A DNA stretch of 64,000 bases from Flavobacteriales bacterium. GTDB lineage: Bacteria > Bacteroidota > Bacteroidia > Flavobacteriales_F > PHOS-HE28. The position numbers and the translations under genes were made by a program. Positions 35,747 through 43,616 of this stretch are shown here, piece after piece (within the stretch, counting starts at the first letter, position 1; every line of letters begins with the position of its first letter). Below the pieces are notes generated by a model. The model saw only the letters and a list, made by a program, of their open reading frames with translations. It was not told the DNA's origin and ran no database searches. The stretch covers positions 186,001 through 250,000 of the forward strand of contig JADJDP010000002.1 in the NCBI GenBank assembly GCA_016702645.1, written 5' to 3'.

Positions 35747-36529
35747 TTACTTGAGTACGGTGTTCAATGCACCGAACTGAGTGGGTGGGTAGGCACCAAG
35801 GAATTCCGACACAGCAGGATCCCACATGAAGTTCGGGTCCATACCGATCGCCAGCGCGGCCGCTTGACTGTCGTACACGGTCATCCCGACCACGACGTTG
35901 TTGTTCAGTACGCTCCGCCACTGGATCTCCTGAACAAAACCCGGTTGCTGGGCAAGCAGGGTCAGGAAGCTGTCGCGCTTGGTAACATAGTCGGTCGTAT
36001 CGAAGTTGGAGTATGCGCTGATGTCGCGCACTGCGATCTCCAGGATCCGTCCTGAGTTCAAGGGAGCAATCGTGGAGAGGTCGATCGGTCCATACCCTGG
36101 GAGGGGTTGCAGTACCTCGAAGGTGATCGGCACGAAGGTCGCGAAGAACGTCGTTGCCTCCGGTATGGAGATAAGCTGTTGGCCTAGCGTGCTGAACGTG
36201 TTCAGGTCGGCATACTGGGTCATGCCGATGTAGATACTGTCCAAGGGCAGTCCTGACGCCAGCAGGTCGAACGAGGGCTGGAACTCACGGTCGTTGGAGG
36301 TGCCGGGTCGTGCCATTAGTTCCGCCACGAAGGCGTCACGTGCCGCTACGAAATCAGCGATGTTCTGTCCAGGGTTCAATCTACGGATGGCTAATTCGAA
36401 CACATCATCGTTGGTTTCGTTCTGGGTTCCTTCGTTCACGGTCTGGGGCTCGTCATTCTCCTTTTTGCAGCTTACTAGGTACAGGCTCGTAGCGAGCATG
36501 AAAGCGGTCGCAGTTCGAAAAGTGTTCAT
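35747..36529 (-). CDS. uncharacterised lipoprotein, paralogue of the 34783-35508 protein
   Basis: A 260-residue predicted lipoprotein: the N-terminus MNTFRTATAFMLATSLYLVSCKK ends in a lipobox (LVSC). The mature part again has two similar halves, FELAIRRLNPGQNIADFVAARD...IYIGMTQY and ILEIAVRDISAYSNFDTTDYVTKRD...VVGMTVY, matching the neighbouring protein in order and motif (SNDREF is identical in both). The two genes look like a tandem duplication in which one copy kept a lipobox. Function is unknown; a dimeric alpha/beta-barrel fold is an inference. The AraC-type gene lies directly upstream on the same strand. Confidence 0.72.
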   Translation of the reverse strand: MNTFRTATAFMLATSLYLVSCKKENDEPQTVNEGTQNETNDDVFELAIRRLNPGQNIADFVAARDAFVAELMARPGTSNDREFQPSFDLLASGLPLDSIYIGMTQYADLNTFSTLGQQLISIPEATTFFATFVPITFEVLQPLPGYGPIDLSTIAPLNSGRILEIAVRDISAYSNFDTTDYVTKRDSFLTLLAQQPGFVQEIQWRSVLNNNVVVGMTVYDSQAAALAIGMDPNFMWDPAVSEFLGAYPPTQFGALNTVLK

Positions 36530-36636
36530 GTTCTATTCGTTTGTTTGGACTGACTCGTAGGGCGATGATGCAACCCCGACCGGCCCTGTTTGGTAGAGCC
36601 GATCCAGGCTGTTCCGATCGCAGGGCAAAACAAGAG

Positions 36637-36690
36637 CCTGTAGCAGGGCCCTGATCGGTCGATCCGGAAGAGTGACGGTCACTTTGTCGC
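36637..36690. repeat. copy 2 of a duplicated intergenic element with palindrome CAGGGCCCTG
   Basis: CAGGGCCCTG (36644-36653), then CGGTCGATC and GGTCACTTTGTC, the last part being the 3' end of the AraC-type gene. It is the probable parent of the copy at 35541-35595. Confidence 0.55.
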
Positions 36691-37526
36691 CTGCTGGCGA
36701 TAGGCGGCCGGCGAAAGACCCATGTGCCTGCGGAAGGAACGGGCGAAGTTGCTTGGATCGGTGTAGCCCAGGTCATAGCCGATCGATGCGACATCGGAGT
36801 CCGTGAGCAGCAGTGCTCGGCATGCGTGCATCATGCGATGGTCCTCGATCAGCTGCTTGGCTGAACGCGCGAAGTTTCGCTGCGCCAACTTGTGCAAATG
36901 GCCCCTACTGATGGCCAGTTCCGCGGCAAAGGCTTCCACCGTGCGCAGCTCCGTCAACTTATTGGCCAGCAAGTAGCGTAGCTGCTGCAGGCGCGTATCA
37001 CTGACGAGGCCCTGACCGTGCCTGAACGCGGCCCGGTGCGTGCGTTGGAGACGCACGAGCAGCAGATGGAGGGCGGCCCGTAGGAACTGCTTGCTGTCGC
37101 CGGAGGGTTTGCGCAACTCATTGTGGATCTCCTTGGCGAGCCCATCACATGCCTGGAATGTCCTGTTGTCTGGTTTCAGCGCAGGGGAAGCTTCGAGGTC
37201 GTGGAAGAAGCTGAACTTGTAGGTGAAGTGGGCTTCCTCGAACAGGAGATCAAGGAATCCGGCTTCAAAGAAGATCCAGTGGCCCGGTCCAGAGTACAAC
37301 CGGTCAGATCCACCGGCTGGCCGGGCGTGATGGTGATGATGCTCCCGGACCGCACCTTCAATCGATGGGTGCCGATCCGCATGGAACCGCTGCCCTGTTC
37401 GATGGAGCCGAGCAAATGGAAGTCCGGTACCGCTTCCACGATGGAGCGGTCGAACTCGGTCATGTCCGCCGAGTCGATGAGCAGGCCGTTGCCGTAGCGG
37501 TTGCGATCGAACTTGAGTTTGCGCAT
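36679..37526 (-). CDS. AraC family transcriptional regulator (one frameshift)
   Basis: A 282-residue regulator after correction, starting MRKLKFDRNRYGNG at 37526. The N-terminal half is a ligand-sensing domain (VRSGSIITITPGQPVDLTG, then YSGPGHWIFFEAGFLDLL). The C-terminal about 100 residues hold the two helix-turn-helix units (FAAELAISRGHLHKLAQRNF and DVASIGYDLGYTDPSNFARS, ending MGLSPAAYR). The frame breaks at about 37298-37302, where one base is missing between PVDLTG and the continuing half. It is transcribed toward the two paralogous unknown genes and probably controls them. The palindrome CAGGGCCCTG upstream of each is a candidate site. Confidence 0.82.
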
Positions 37527-37598
37527 GGCTCGTGCGGAAGTAGTCGTGCTGACCTGCGCAAGTGTAGCGCACTCCAACAGGGAAGCCGCCTGTAGTAA

Positions 37599-37631
37599 CG
37601 AAGGGCGTCCGCCACATGGCGATGCCCTTCG
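37599..37631. terminator. hairpin downstream of hppD
   Basis: CGAAGGGC and GCCCTTCG pair over a 17-nt loop that contains a further GCCA/TGGC pairing. It begins 22 nt past the hppD stop. The stem recurs at 34497 and 34713. Confidence 0.5.
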
Positions 37632-37652
37632 ATTATGTCGCAAGGGTCCCGC

Positions 37653-38798
37653 CTACAACGTCCCCCTGTTCTCCTGCTCCCGTTCGATCGCCTCGAACAG
37701 CGCCTTGAAGTTGCCCTTGCCGAAGCTCTTGGCGCCCTTGCGCTGGATGATCTCGAAGAACATCGTAGGGCGGTCAAGCACCGGCTTGGTGAAGAGCTGC
37801 AGCAGGTAGCCCTCGTCGTCGCGGTCCACCAGCACGCCGTGCTGCTTCAGCACCGCCAGGTCCTCGTCGATCTCGCCCACGCGGTCCATCACGGTGTCGT
37901 AGTAGCTGGGCGGCACGTACAGGAACTCCACGCCGCGGTCCTTCAGCGCGCCCACCGTTTCGATGATGTTGTTGGTGGCCACCGCGATGTGCTGCACGCC
38001 CGCACCGTTGTAGAAGTCGATGTACTCCTCGATCTGGCTCTTCTTCTTGCCCTCGGCCGGCTCGTTGATGGGGAACTTGATGCGGCCGTTGCCGTTGCTC
38101 ATCACCTTGCTCATCAGCGCGGTGTACTCGGTGCTGATGTCCTTGTCGTCGAAGCTCACGAGCTGCGCGAAGCCCATCACGCGGGCGTAGAAATCCACCC
38201 AGTGGTTCATCTCGCCCCAGCCCACGTTGCCCACCATGTGGTCGATGAACTTCAGGCCGGTGGGCGGCGGGTTGTAGTGGTTCTTCCAGGCCTTGTAGCC
38301 CGGCATGAAGGGACCTTTGTACTCGTTGCGCTCCACGAAGATGTGCACCGTCTCGCCGTAGGTGTGGATGCCGCTGCGGATCACATAGCCATGCTCGTCC
38401 TCTTCACGCACCGGCTCCATGAAGCTCTTGGCGCCGCGCTTGGTGGTCTCCTCCCAGGCCTTCTTCGCATCGGGCACCCACAGGGCGATCACCTTCACGC
38501 CATCCCCGTGCTTGCGGATGTGCTCGTTGATCGTGCTGTCGGGTGTCATCGGCGTGGTGAGCACCAAGCGGATCTTGTCCTGCACCAGCACATAGCTCGT
38601 GCGGTCCTTCACGCCGGTCTCGAGACCCGCATAGGCCAGGCTCTGGAAGCCCCAAGCGGTCTTGTAATAGTGCGCGCTCTGCTTGGCGTTGCCCACGTAT
38701 AATTCAACGTAGTCCGTGCCCAACAGGGGCAGGAAGTCCTGTGCATCGGCCATGATCTTCTCCAGGCCGTAGTCGACGTCTTTCAATCCGGTTGCCAT
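37653..38798 (-). CDS. hppD: 4-hydroxyphenylpyruvate dioxygenase
   Basis: A 381-residue non-haem iron enzyme that converts 4-hydroxyphenylpyruvate to homogentisate in tyrosine degradation. It shows the duplicated vicinal-oxygen-chelate fold: an N-terminal half beginning DYVELYVGNAKQSAHYY and a C-terminal half beginning FIDHMVGNVGWGEMNHWVDF. Iron ligands are expected at the His of IDHMVGN, the His of GVQHIAVAT and the Glu of MFFEIIQRKG. The family end KSFGKGNFKALFEAIEREQ is present, so the gene is intact. It lies downstream of hmgA on the same strand with one small gene between, forming a tyrosine-catabolic cluster. Its 3' end has been duplicated at 34551-34705. Confidence 0.96.
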   Translation of the reverse strand: MATGLKDVDYGLEKIMADAQDFLPLLGTDYVELYVGNAKQSAHYYKTAWGFQSLAYAGLETGVKDRTSYVLVQDKIRLVLTTPMTPDSTINEHIRKHGDGVKVIALWVPDAKKAWEETTKRGAKSFMEPVREEDEHGYVIRSGIHTYGETVHIFVERNEYKGPFMPGYKAWKNHYNPPPTGLKFIDHMVGNVGWGEMNHWVDFYARVMGFAQLVSFDDKDISTEYTALMSKVMSNGNGRIKFPINEPAEGKKKSQIEEYIDFYNGAGVQHIAVATNNIIETVGALKDRGVEFLYVPPSYYDTVMDRVGEIDEDLAVLKQHGVLVDRDDEGYLLQLFTKPVLDRPTMFFEIIQRKGAKSFGKGNFKALFEAIEREQENRGTL

Positions 38799-38836
38799 GT
38801 GTTCTCGAGCTGTCGATCAGATGATCGGGTTGTTGT

Positions 38837-39268
38837 TCAGTTGTTAGCGGCCGAGCACTCAGGACAAGGTCTTATGCGCTGCACCATGATGAACTGGATC
38901 TCCTGCTGCATGCGGGCTTCCATTTCCTTATCGGGGTTATTCACCTGCGCCGGTAGCTTGTAGTCGTTGATGACCACGATCTCGCAGGAGCGTGCCTTGC
39001 GTGCTTGTTTCCTCAGGCGCTTCAGTTCAATAGGTGTTAGATCCGCGAACGACCGGCGCGATTCAGTTTTTTTCATGGTGACCACCCGCACCACCACGAT
39101 GCCGGAGGGAAGGACCTGACGGTCCGCATCATACACGAACGACACATCGTCCGCATCGACGCGGCAGGGTATCGAGACGTACATCTCCTTGGCCGCATCC
39201 TGTGAAAGGACCGGATTGCTCGCTCCGGTTGCGAGAAGAATTCCGAGGAACAGGTTCTTGATCCGCAT
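38837..39268 (-). CDS. uncharacterised secreted protein between hmgA and hppD
   Basis: A 143-residue protein with a signal peptide (MRIKNLFLGILLATGASNPVLSQ). The mature part has a basic segment (RRSFADLTPIELKRLRKQARKA), a central strand-like piece (RSCEIVVINDYKLP) and a C-terminal CPEC motif. I do not recognise a family. The codon use and spacing (20 nt after hmgA, 38 nt before hppD) suggest it is part of the same transcript, but a secreted product does not fit the cytoplasmic tyrosine pathway, so it may be unrelated in function. Confidence 0.65.
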   Translation of the reverse strand: MRIKNLFLGILLATGASNPVLSQDAAKEMYVSIPCRVDADDVSFVYDADRQVLPSGIVVVRVVTMKKTESRRSFADLTPIELKRLRKQARKARSCEIVVINDYKLPAQVNNPDKEMEARMQQEIQFIMVQRIRPCPECSAANN

Positions 39269-39288
39269 CGTTGTTCAGGTGTTCGTTG

Positions 39289-40445
39289 TTACTCCAACCA
39301 GCTCTTGTAGTACTTGCCATCATCGATCTTCATGCATTCCTCGGTGACCATGAGGGGTTTGAAGGTATCGACCATCACCGCCAGCTCATCGGTCACCTTC
39401 TTGCCGATACTGCGCTCCATGGCACCGGGATGCGGGCCGTGGGGAATGCCAGCAGGGTGCAAACTGATGTGCCCTGGGCCTATGTCGTTGCGGCTCATGA
39501 AGTCGCCATCCACGTAGTAGAGGACCTCATCGCTGTCGATGTTGCTGTGGTTGTACGGTGCGGGGATGGCCTGCGGGTGGTAGTCGTAGAGGCGCGGGCA
39601 GAAGCTGCACACCACGAAGGCATCCGTCTCGAAGGTCTGGTGCACAGGCGGCGGCTGGTGTACACGGCCGGTGATGGGCTCGAAGTCGTGGATGCTGAAG
39701 GCGTAGGGGTAGTTGTAGCCGTCCCAGCCCACCACATCGAAGGGGTGACTGGCGTAGACGAGCTCGTGCAGCATGTTCTGCTTCTTCACCTTGATGATGA
39801 AGCTGCCCTTCTCGTCGTGCGTCTCCAGTTTCTTCGGGCGGCGGATATCGCGCTCGCAGAACGGGCTATGCTCCAGCAGCTGGCCGAACCAGTTGCGGTA
39901 GCGCTTCGGCGTGTACATGGGCCGGTGACTTTCCACGATGAAGAGTCGATTGTCCGGATCCGTCGAACTCCATGGTGTAGATCATTCCGCGCGGAACGAT
40001 CAGGTAGTCGCCGTACTTGAAGTCGATGTTGCCTAGTAAGGAGCGCAGCCTGCCCGTGCCCTTGTGGACGAAGATCATCTCGTCGCAGTCGGCGTTCTTG
40101 TAGAAGTAGTCCCCGCTCTTGGCCTGTGGCGCGGCGAGGACGATGGCCCATCGCTGTTCACCAGCATGGTCTTGCGTGCGGCAAGGTGGTCCTTCTCGGG
40201 CTTGGTCTTGAAGCCGTGCAAGCGCAGTGATCGCAGGTTCTTCTCCACCGCGATCTTGGGGCTCACGTCCTTCGGCTTGCGCAGTTCCTTCACCATCGTG
40301 GGCCGATGCGTGTGGTAGCTGAGCGTGCTCATGCCGTCGAAACCGATGGTGCCGAAGAGCTGCTCGTAGAAGTAGCGGTCCTTGCCGTTCTTGAACACGG
40401 TGTGCCGCTTGTGGGGATGTTGCCGAGGGTGTGGTAGATGGGCAT
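39289..40445 (-). CDS. hmgA: homogentisate 1,2-dioxygenase (three frameshifts)
   Basis: Ring-opening enzyme of tyrosine degradation, converting homogentisate to maleylacetoacetate. The start MPIYHTLGNIP at 40445 is followed by recognisable blocks in three frames: DRYFYEQLFGTIGFDGMSTL, then IFVHKGTGRLRSLLGNID and YLIVPRGMIYTMEF, then YRNWFGQLLEHSPFCERD to the C-terminus with FSIHDFEP and HPAGIPHGPHPGA. Breaks lie at GGGG 40413-40416 (one base missing), CCC 40147-40149 (one missing) and CC 39954-39955 (one extra). Correcting them gives 385 residues, the usual size. Real inactivation cannot be excluded, but hppD next door is intact and the breaks sit in short homopolymers. Confidence 0.88.
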
Positions 40446-40506
40446 GGGGCTAGGATGGCGCAGATACGCTGCGCGTGGCGGAAATTTCCCGCCGCTTACG
40501 TTGGCT

Positions 40507-41610
40507 TTAGGGAGATATTCCGGTCAGCTCAGGATGAAGTGTGCCGTTCAGCGTTAGCAGTTCTTCTTCCTCGCGGATGCGGCGGCGCAAGCCTTCGGGA
40601 TCATTGATCGCCTTGGTCTTCGTGCTGCGTGTGCTGCGGCCTTTGCGCCAGGAGCGTTGCACTTCTTCGGGCAACAGGTGGATCTCGCGACAGCTCGGTG
40701 AGCAGCACTCGGCATATTTCTCCGCGCATGCTTCGCACTGAACTAGAAGCATGTTGCAGGTCACCTCTTGGCAGTTGCTGATACGGTCGCTCTTCGTGCC
40801 GCATTGCATGCACGTGCTCACCACATCGTCGGTGATGCGCTCCGCCAGCCGCTCATCGAACACGAAGTTCTGGCCCTTGTACTTGCTTGCCAGCCCTTGC
40901 GCTCTGATCTGTCGTGCGTAGTCGATGATACCGCCGTGCAATTGGCCCACGTTGGTGAAGCCCTCATGCTTCAGGTAGGCACTGGCTTTTTCACAACGGA
41001 TGCCTCCGGTGCAATAGAGCAGCACTTCAGCGTTCTTCTTCTCCTTCATTACCTCCCTCACCTCCTCGATCGCCCCGCGGAAAGTGTCCGCCTTGGGCAG
41101 GTAGGCCCCTTCGAAGTGGCCGATCAGGCACTCGTAGTTGTTGCGCATGTCGATCACCAGCGCGCCTTCTGCCATCTTCTGGTTGAAGGTCGCCGCATCG
41201 AGATGCTCTCCCACGTTCGTCACATCGAAGGCATCATCGGCCAGGCCATCGGCCACGATCTTCTTCTTCACCTTGATGGCGAGCTTGAGGAAGCTCTTGC
41301 CATCATCCTCCACGGCGATCTTCCACGGAACTCCTTGGAACGCTTCGCGTGAATCGAGCGCTGTCCGGAAATGATCAAGGTTCTGGGTCGGCAGGCTCAC
41401 CTGCGCATTGATGCCTTCCTGGGAGAGGTACACGCGGCCCAGAACACCAAGCGCTTCCCACTCGGAATAAAGCTCGTGGCGCAGAGCCTCCACCTCCTTC
41501 AAACGAACATAGCGGTAGAAGGAAAGGGTGGTCCGCGGCACGCCCTCACGCTCCAGTCGGGCCTTCAGCACATCGGGCCTGTGCAGGTTGCGGAGGCGGT
41601 GGACATCCAT
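40507..41610 (-). CDS. trhO: tRNA uridine(34) hydroxylase TrhO (rhodanese-domain)
   Basis: A 367-residue cytoplasmic enzyme of the TrhO/YceA family, which hydroxylates uridine 34 of certain tRNAs. The N-terminal acylphosphatase-like domain (about residues 25-110; YLSQEGINAQVSLP) precedes a rhodanese domain (about 145-235) with the active-site loop CTGGIRCEKAS. A cysteine-rich C-terminal region (STCMQCGTKSDRISNC, QCEACAEKYAECCSPSC) is typical for the family and probably binds metal. The box TACTTTCGC lies exactly 12 nt before the ATG. It is divergent from the epimerase gene with 57 bp between the starts. Confidence 0.94.
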   Translation of the reverse strand: MDVHRLRNLHRPDVLKARLEREGVPRTTLSFYRYVRLKEVEALRHELYSEWEALGVLGRVYLSQEGINAQVSLPTQNLDHFRTALDSREAFQGVPWKIAVEDDGKSFLKLAIKVKKKIVADGLADDAFDVTNVGEHLDAATFNQKMAEGALVIDMRNNYECLIGHFEGAYLPKADTFRGAIEEVREVMKEKKNAEVLLYCTGGIRCEKASAYLKHEGFTNVGQLHGGIIDYARQIRAQGLASKYKGQNFVFDERLAERITDDVVSTCMQCGTKSDRISNCQEVTCNMLLVQCEACAEKYAECCSPSCREIHLLPEEVQRSWRKGRSTRSTKTKAINDPEGLRRRIREEEELLTLNGTLHPELTGISP

Positions 41611-41613
41611 GCT

Positions 41614-41622
41614 GCGAAAGTA
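41614..41622 (-). promoter_or_regulatory. putative -7 promoter box of trhO, predicted leaderless
   Basis: TACTTTCGC on the minus strand, followed by AGC and the ATG. The start of transcription would fall at or next to the start codon. Confidence 0.45.
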
Positions 41623-41655
41623 CGGAGGGAGGAGGGCCCGATGCCGTCAGGGAAA

Positions 41656-41664
41656 TAGCTTCGC
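41656..41664 (+). promoter_or_regulatory. putative -7 promoter box of the epimerase gene, predicted leaderless
   Basis: TAGCTTCGC followed by CGC and the ATG, the same 9 + 3 spacing as for trhO on the other strand. Confidence 0.45.
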
Positions 41665-41667
41665 CGC

Positions 41668-42614
41668 ATGTCCAAGAAGATCCTCGTCATCGGCTCCAGT
41701 GGCCAGATCGGTACCGAACTCGTGGAAGGCCTGCGCGCCCGTTTCGGGAATGAGAACGTGGTAGCCAGTGACATCAAGCAGCCGCAGGTAGAGCAGAGCG
41801 GCCCCTTCGCCATGGTCGATGCCATGGACCGCCGCGGGATCGAGCGCATCATCGAGAAGCACGGATCGCCGAAGTCTATCTGCTCGCCGCACTGTTGAGC
41901 GCTACTGCTGAGAAGGATCCCGCCTTCGCATGGAAACTGAACATGGAGAGCTTGTTCATCATCCTCGAACTGGCACGGGAAGGCAGGTTGAAGAAGGTCT
42001 ATTGGCCCAGCAGCATTGCCGTCTTCGGCCCCACTACGCCCAAGGACAACACGCCGCAGCATACGATCGCGGAGCCGAGCACGGTCTATGGCATCAGCAA
42101 ACAGGCTGGCGAGCAATGGTGCGCCTATTACCACAGGCGCTACGGTGTGGATGTGCGCAGCATCCGCTACCCAGGCCTCATCGGCTGGAAGAGCGCACCG
42201 GGCGGTGGCACCACGGATTATGCGGTCCACATCTTCCATGAGGCGATCAAGCACGGCGCGTATACCAGCTTCCTCGGGCCGAAGACCACCCTTCCCATGA
42301 TGTGCAGGCCCGACGCCATACGGGCGACCATCGATCTGATGGAGGCGCCGGCCGAAAAAGTGAAGGAGCGCAACGGCTACAACCTCGCGGGCTTCAGCTT
42401 CCACCCGGAACAGATCGCGGCCGAAGTGGCACGGCATATTCCCGGCTTCAAGATGGGCTACGCACCGGACAGTCGGCAAGCAATTGCCGATAGCTGGCCG
42501 CGCAGCATCGACGACAGCGCAGCACGCACCGATTGGGGCTGGAAACCAGAGTACGACCTGCGCGCCATGGTGGATGACATGATGCTGAACCTGAAGCGGG
42601 AGTTGACGAAATAG
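41668..42614 (+). CDS. NAD-dependent epimerase, probable L-threonine 3-dehydrogenase (one frameshift)
   Basis: A 315-residue short-chain-dehydrogenase-like protein after correction. The N-terminal Rossmann motif GSSGQIGTEL and the catalytic Y-x3-K (STVYGISKQAGEQW) are present, together with VRSIRYPGLI and the substrate loop GWKSAPGGGTTDYAV. This set matches the epimerase-type L-threonine dehydrogenases that oxidise threonine to 2-amino-3-ketobutyrate; the assignment rests on these motifs only. The frame breaks at GG 41863-41864, where one base is missing before IAEVYLLAALLSATAEKDPA. The corrected length is typical. No kbl-type ligase gene is nearby. Confidence 0.85.
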
Positions 42615-42675
42615 GTCCCCCATGAAACCCGGTTCGGGACTCTCGCGTATCGCGGTCGCGATCAACAAACCTGCC

Positions 42676-43572
42676 ATGAACCGTCACTCCCTCTTGTTCA
42701 GCTTTGGTCTGCTGCTGCTTCTCGCCGTCCCCTCCTCCTTCGCGCAAGCGAGCGAAACGGTGCAGGACACTTTGAACCAAGTGGACGAGACCGGCCGCAA
42801 GCAGGGTTATTGGAAGATCGTTGCCCCCAAGGCGGAGAAGCCGGACTATGAGGATGGTCAATTGATCGAGGAAGGACGCTACACCAACAGCAAGCGCGTG
42901 GGTATGTGGCGTCGGTTCTGGCCGAACGGACAGGTGATGAGCGAGATCACCTACCAAATGGGTAGGCCCAAAGGCGAGTACAAGACCTATTATCCCAACG
43001 GCAAGGTGGAAGAGCAAGGCACCTGGGACCTCGATCGCAATACGGGCACTTTCAAACGCTGGCATCCAAATGGGAAGCTCGCGCAGGATTTCGTGTTCAA
43101 TGGTTTTGGTGTCCGCGATGGTGAACAGAAGTACTACCACGAGAACGGCCAACTGGAAGTGCTCGTGAACGTGGAACAAGGCCGCGAGGATGGAACTCTG
43201 AAGCGCTATACCGCCGATGGCCAATTGCAACAGGTGGCGCAGTTCAACAACAGGGTGATCGATGCGGCCAACAGCAAATACCTGAAACCGGTTCCCAAAG
43301 CCGATGATGTGCAGGTGGATCCCAAGGCCGAACCCGCCCCGGCGGTCGCGGCCACGGAGCGCACCAATGCCGTGGTCTTCCGCGAAAACGGCTACAACAC
43401 GCTCTATGACAAGCAGCTGCGCATCACTCAGCAAGGGGAGTTCGCCAACGGCCGTCTCTTCGATGGGAAACGTTACACCTACGATGCCAATGGTATCCTC
43501 ACGCGGATACAGGTGTACAAGGGCGGGCGTTATGCGGGCGATGCGGTGATCACCGACGAGGATCGGCAGTAG
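42676..43572 (+). CDS. secreted YwqK/MORN-like repeat protein
   Basis: A 298-residue protein from the ATG at 42676, which gives a clear signal peptide (MNRHSLLFSFGLLLLLAVPSSFAQ); the in-frame ATG at 42622 only adds an unlikely tail. Five or six MORN-type repeats follow, each of the form G.Y..Y.PNGK/Q..E (FWPNGQVMSEITY, YYPNGKVEEQGTW, WHPNGKLAQDFVF, YYHENGQLEVLVN). Such repeats occur in proteins annotated as YwqK-family antitoxins, but there is no toxin here and the export signal argues against an antitoxin role. A Pro/Ala-rich linker precedes a last repeat pair. Confidence 0.82.
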   Translation: MNRHSLLFSFGLLLLLAVPSSFAQASETVQDTLNQVDETGRKQGYWKIVAPKAEKPDYEDGQLIEEGRYTNSKRVGMWRRFWPNGQVMSEITYQMGRPKGEYKTYYPNGKVEEQGTWDLDRNTGTFKRWHPNGKLAQDFVFNGFGVRDGEQKYYHENGQLEVLVNVEQGREDGTLKRYTADGQLQQVAQFNNRVIDAANSKYLKPVPKADDVQVDPKAEPAPAVAATERTNAVVFRENGYNTLYDKQLRITQQGEFANGRLFDGKRYTYDANGILTRIQVYKGGRYAGDAVITDEDRQ

Positions 43573-43601
43573 GCTTTCCCGTTGGGTTCACCTTGCGCTT
43601 C

Positions 43602-43610
43602 TACCTTCGC
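43602..43610 (+). promoter_or_regulatory. putative -7 promoter box of cysS
   Basis: TACCTTCGC, with the cysS ATG 15 nt after its first base. Upstream TTG at about 43582 is 17 nt away. Confidence 0.4.
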
Positions 43611-43616
43611 CGGGCC

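Noticed and set aside
37635..38702. Plus-strand open frame of 355 codons
   Set aside because: Antisense to the intact hppD.
42622..42675. Upstream start for the MORN-like protein
   Set aside because: The ATG at 42676 gives a normal signal peptide; the 18 extra residues would bury it.
42676..43572. YwqK-type antitoxin of a toxin-antitoxin pair
   Set aside because: No toxin gene is adjacent and the product has a signal peptide.
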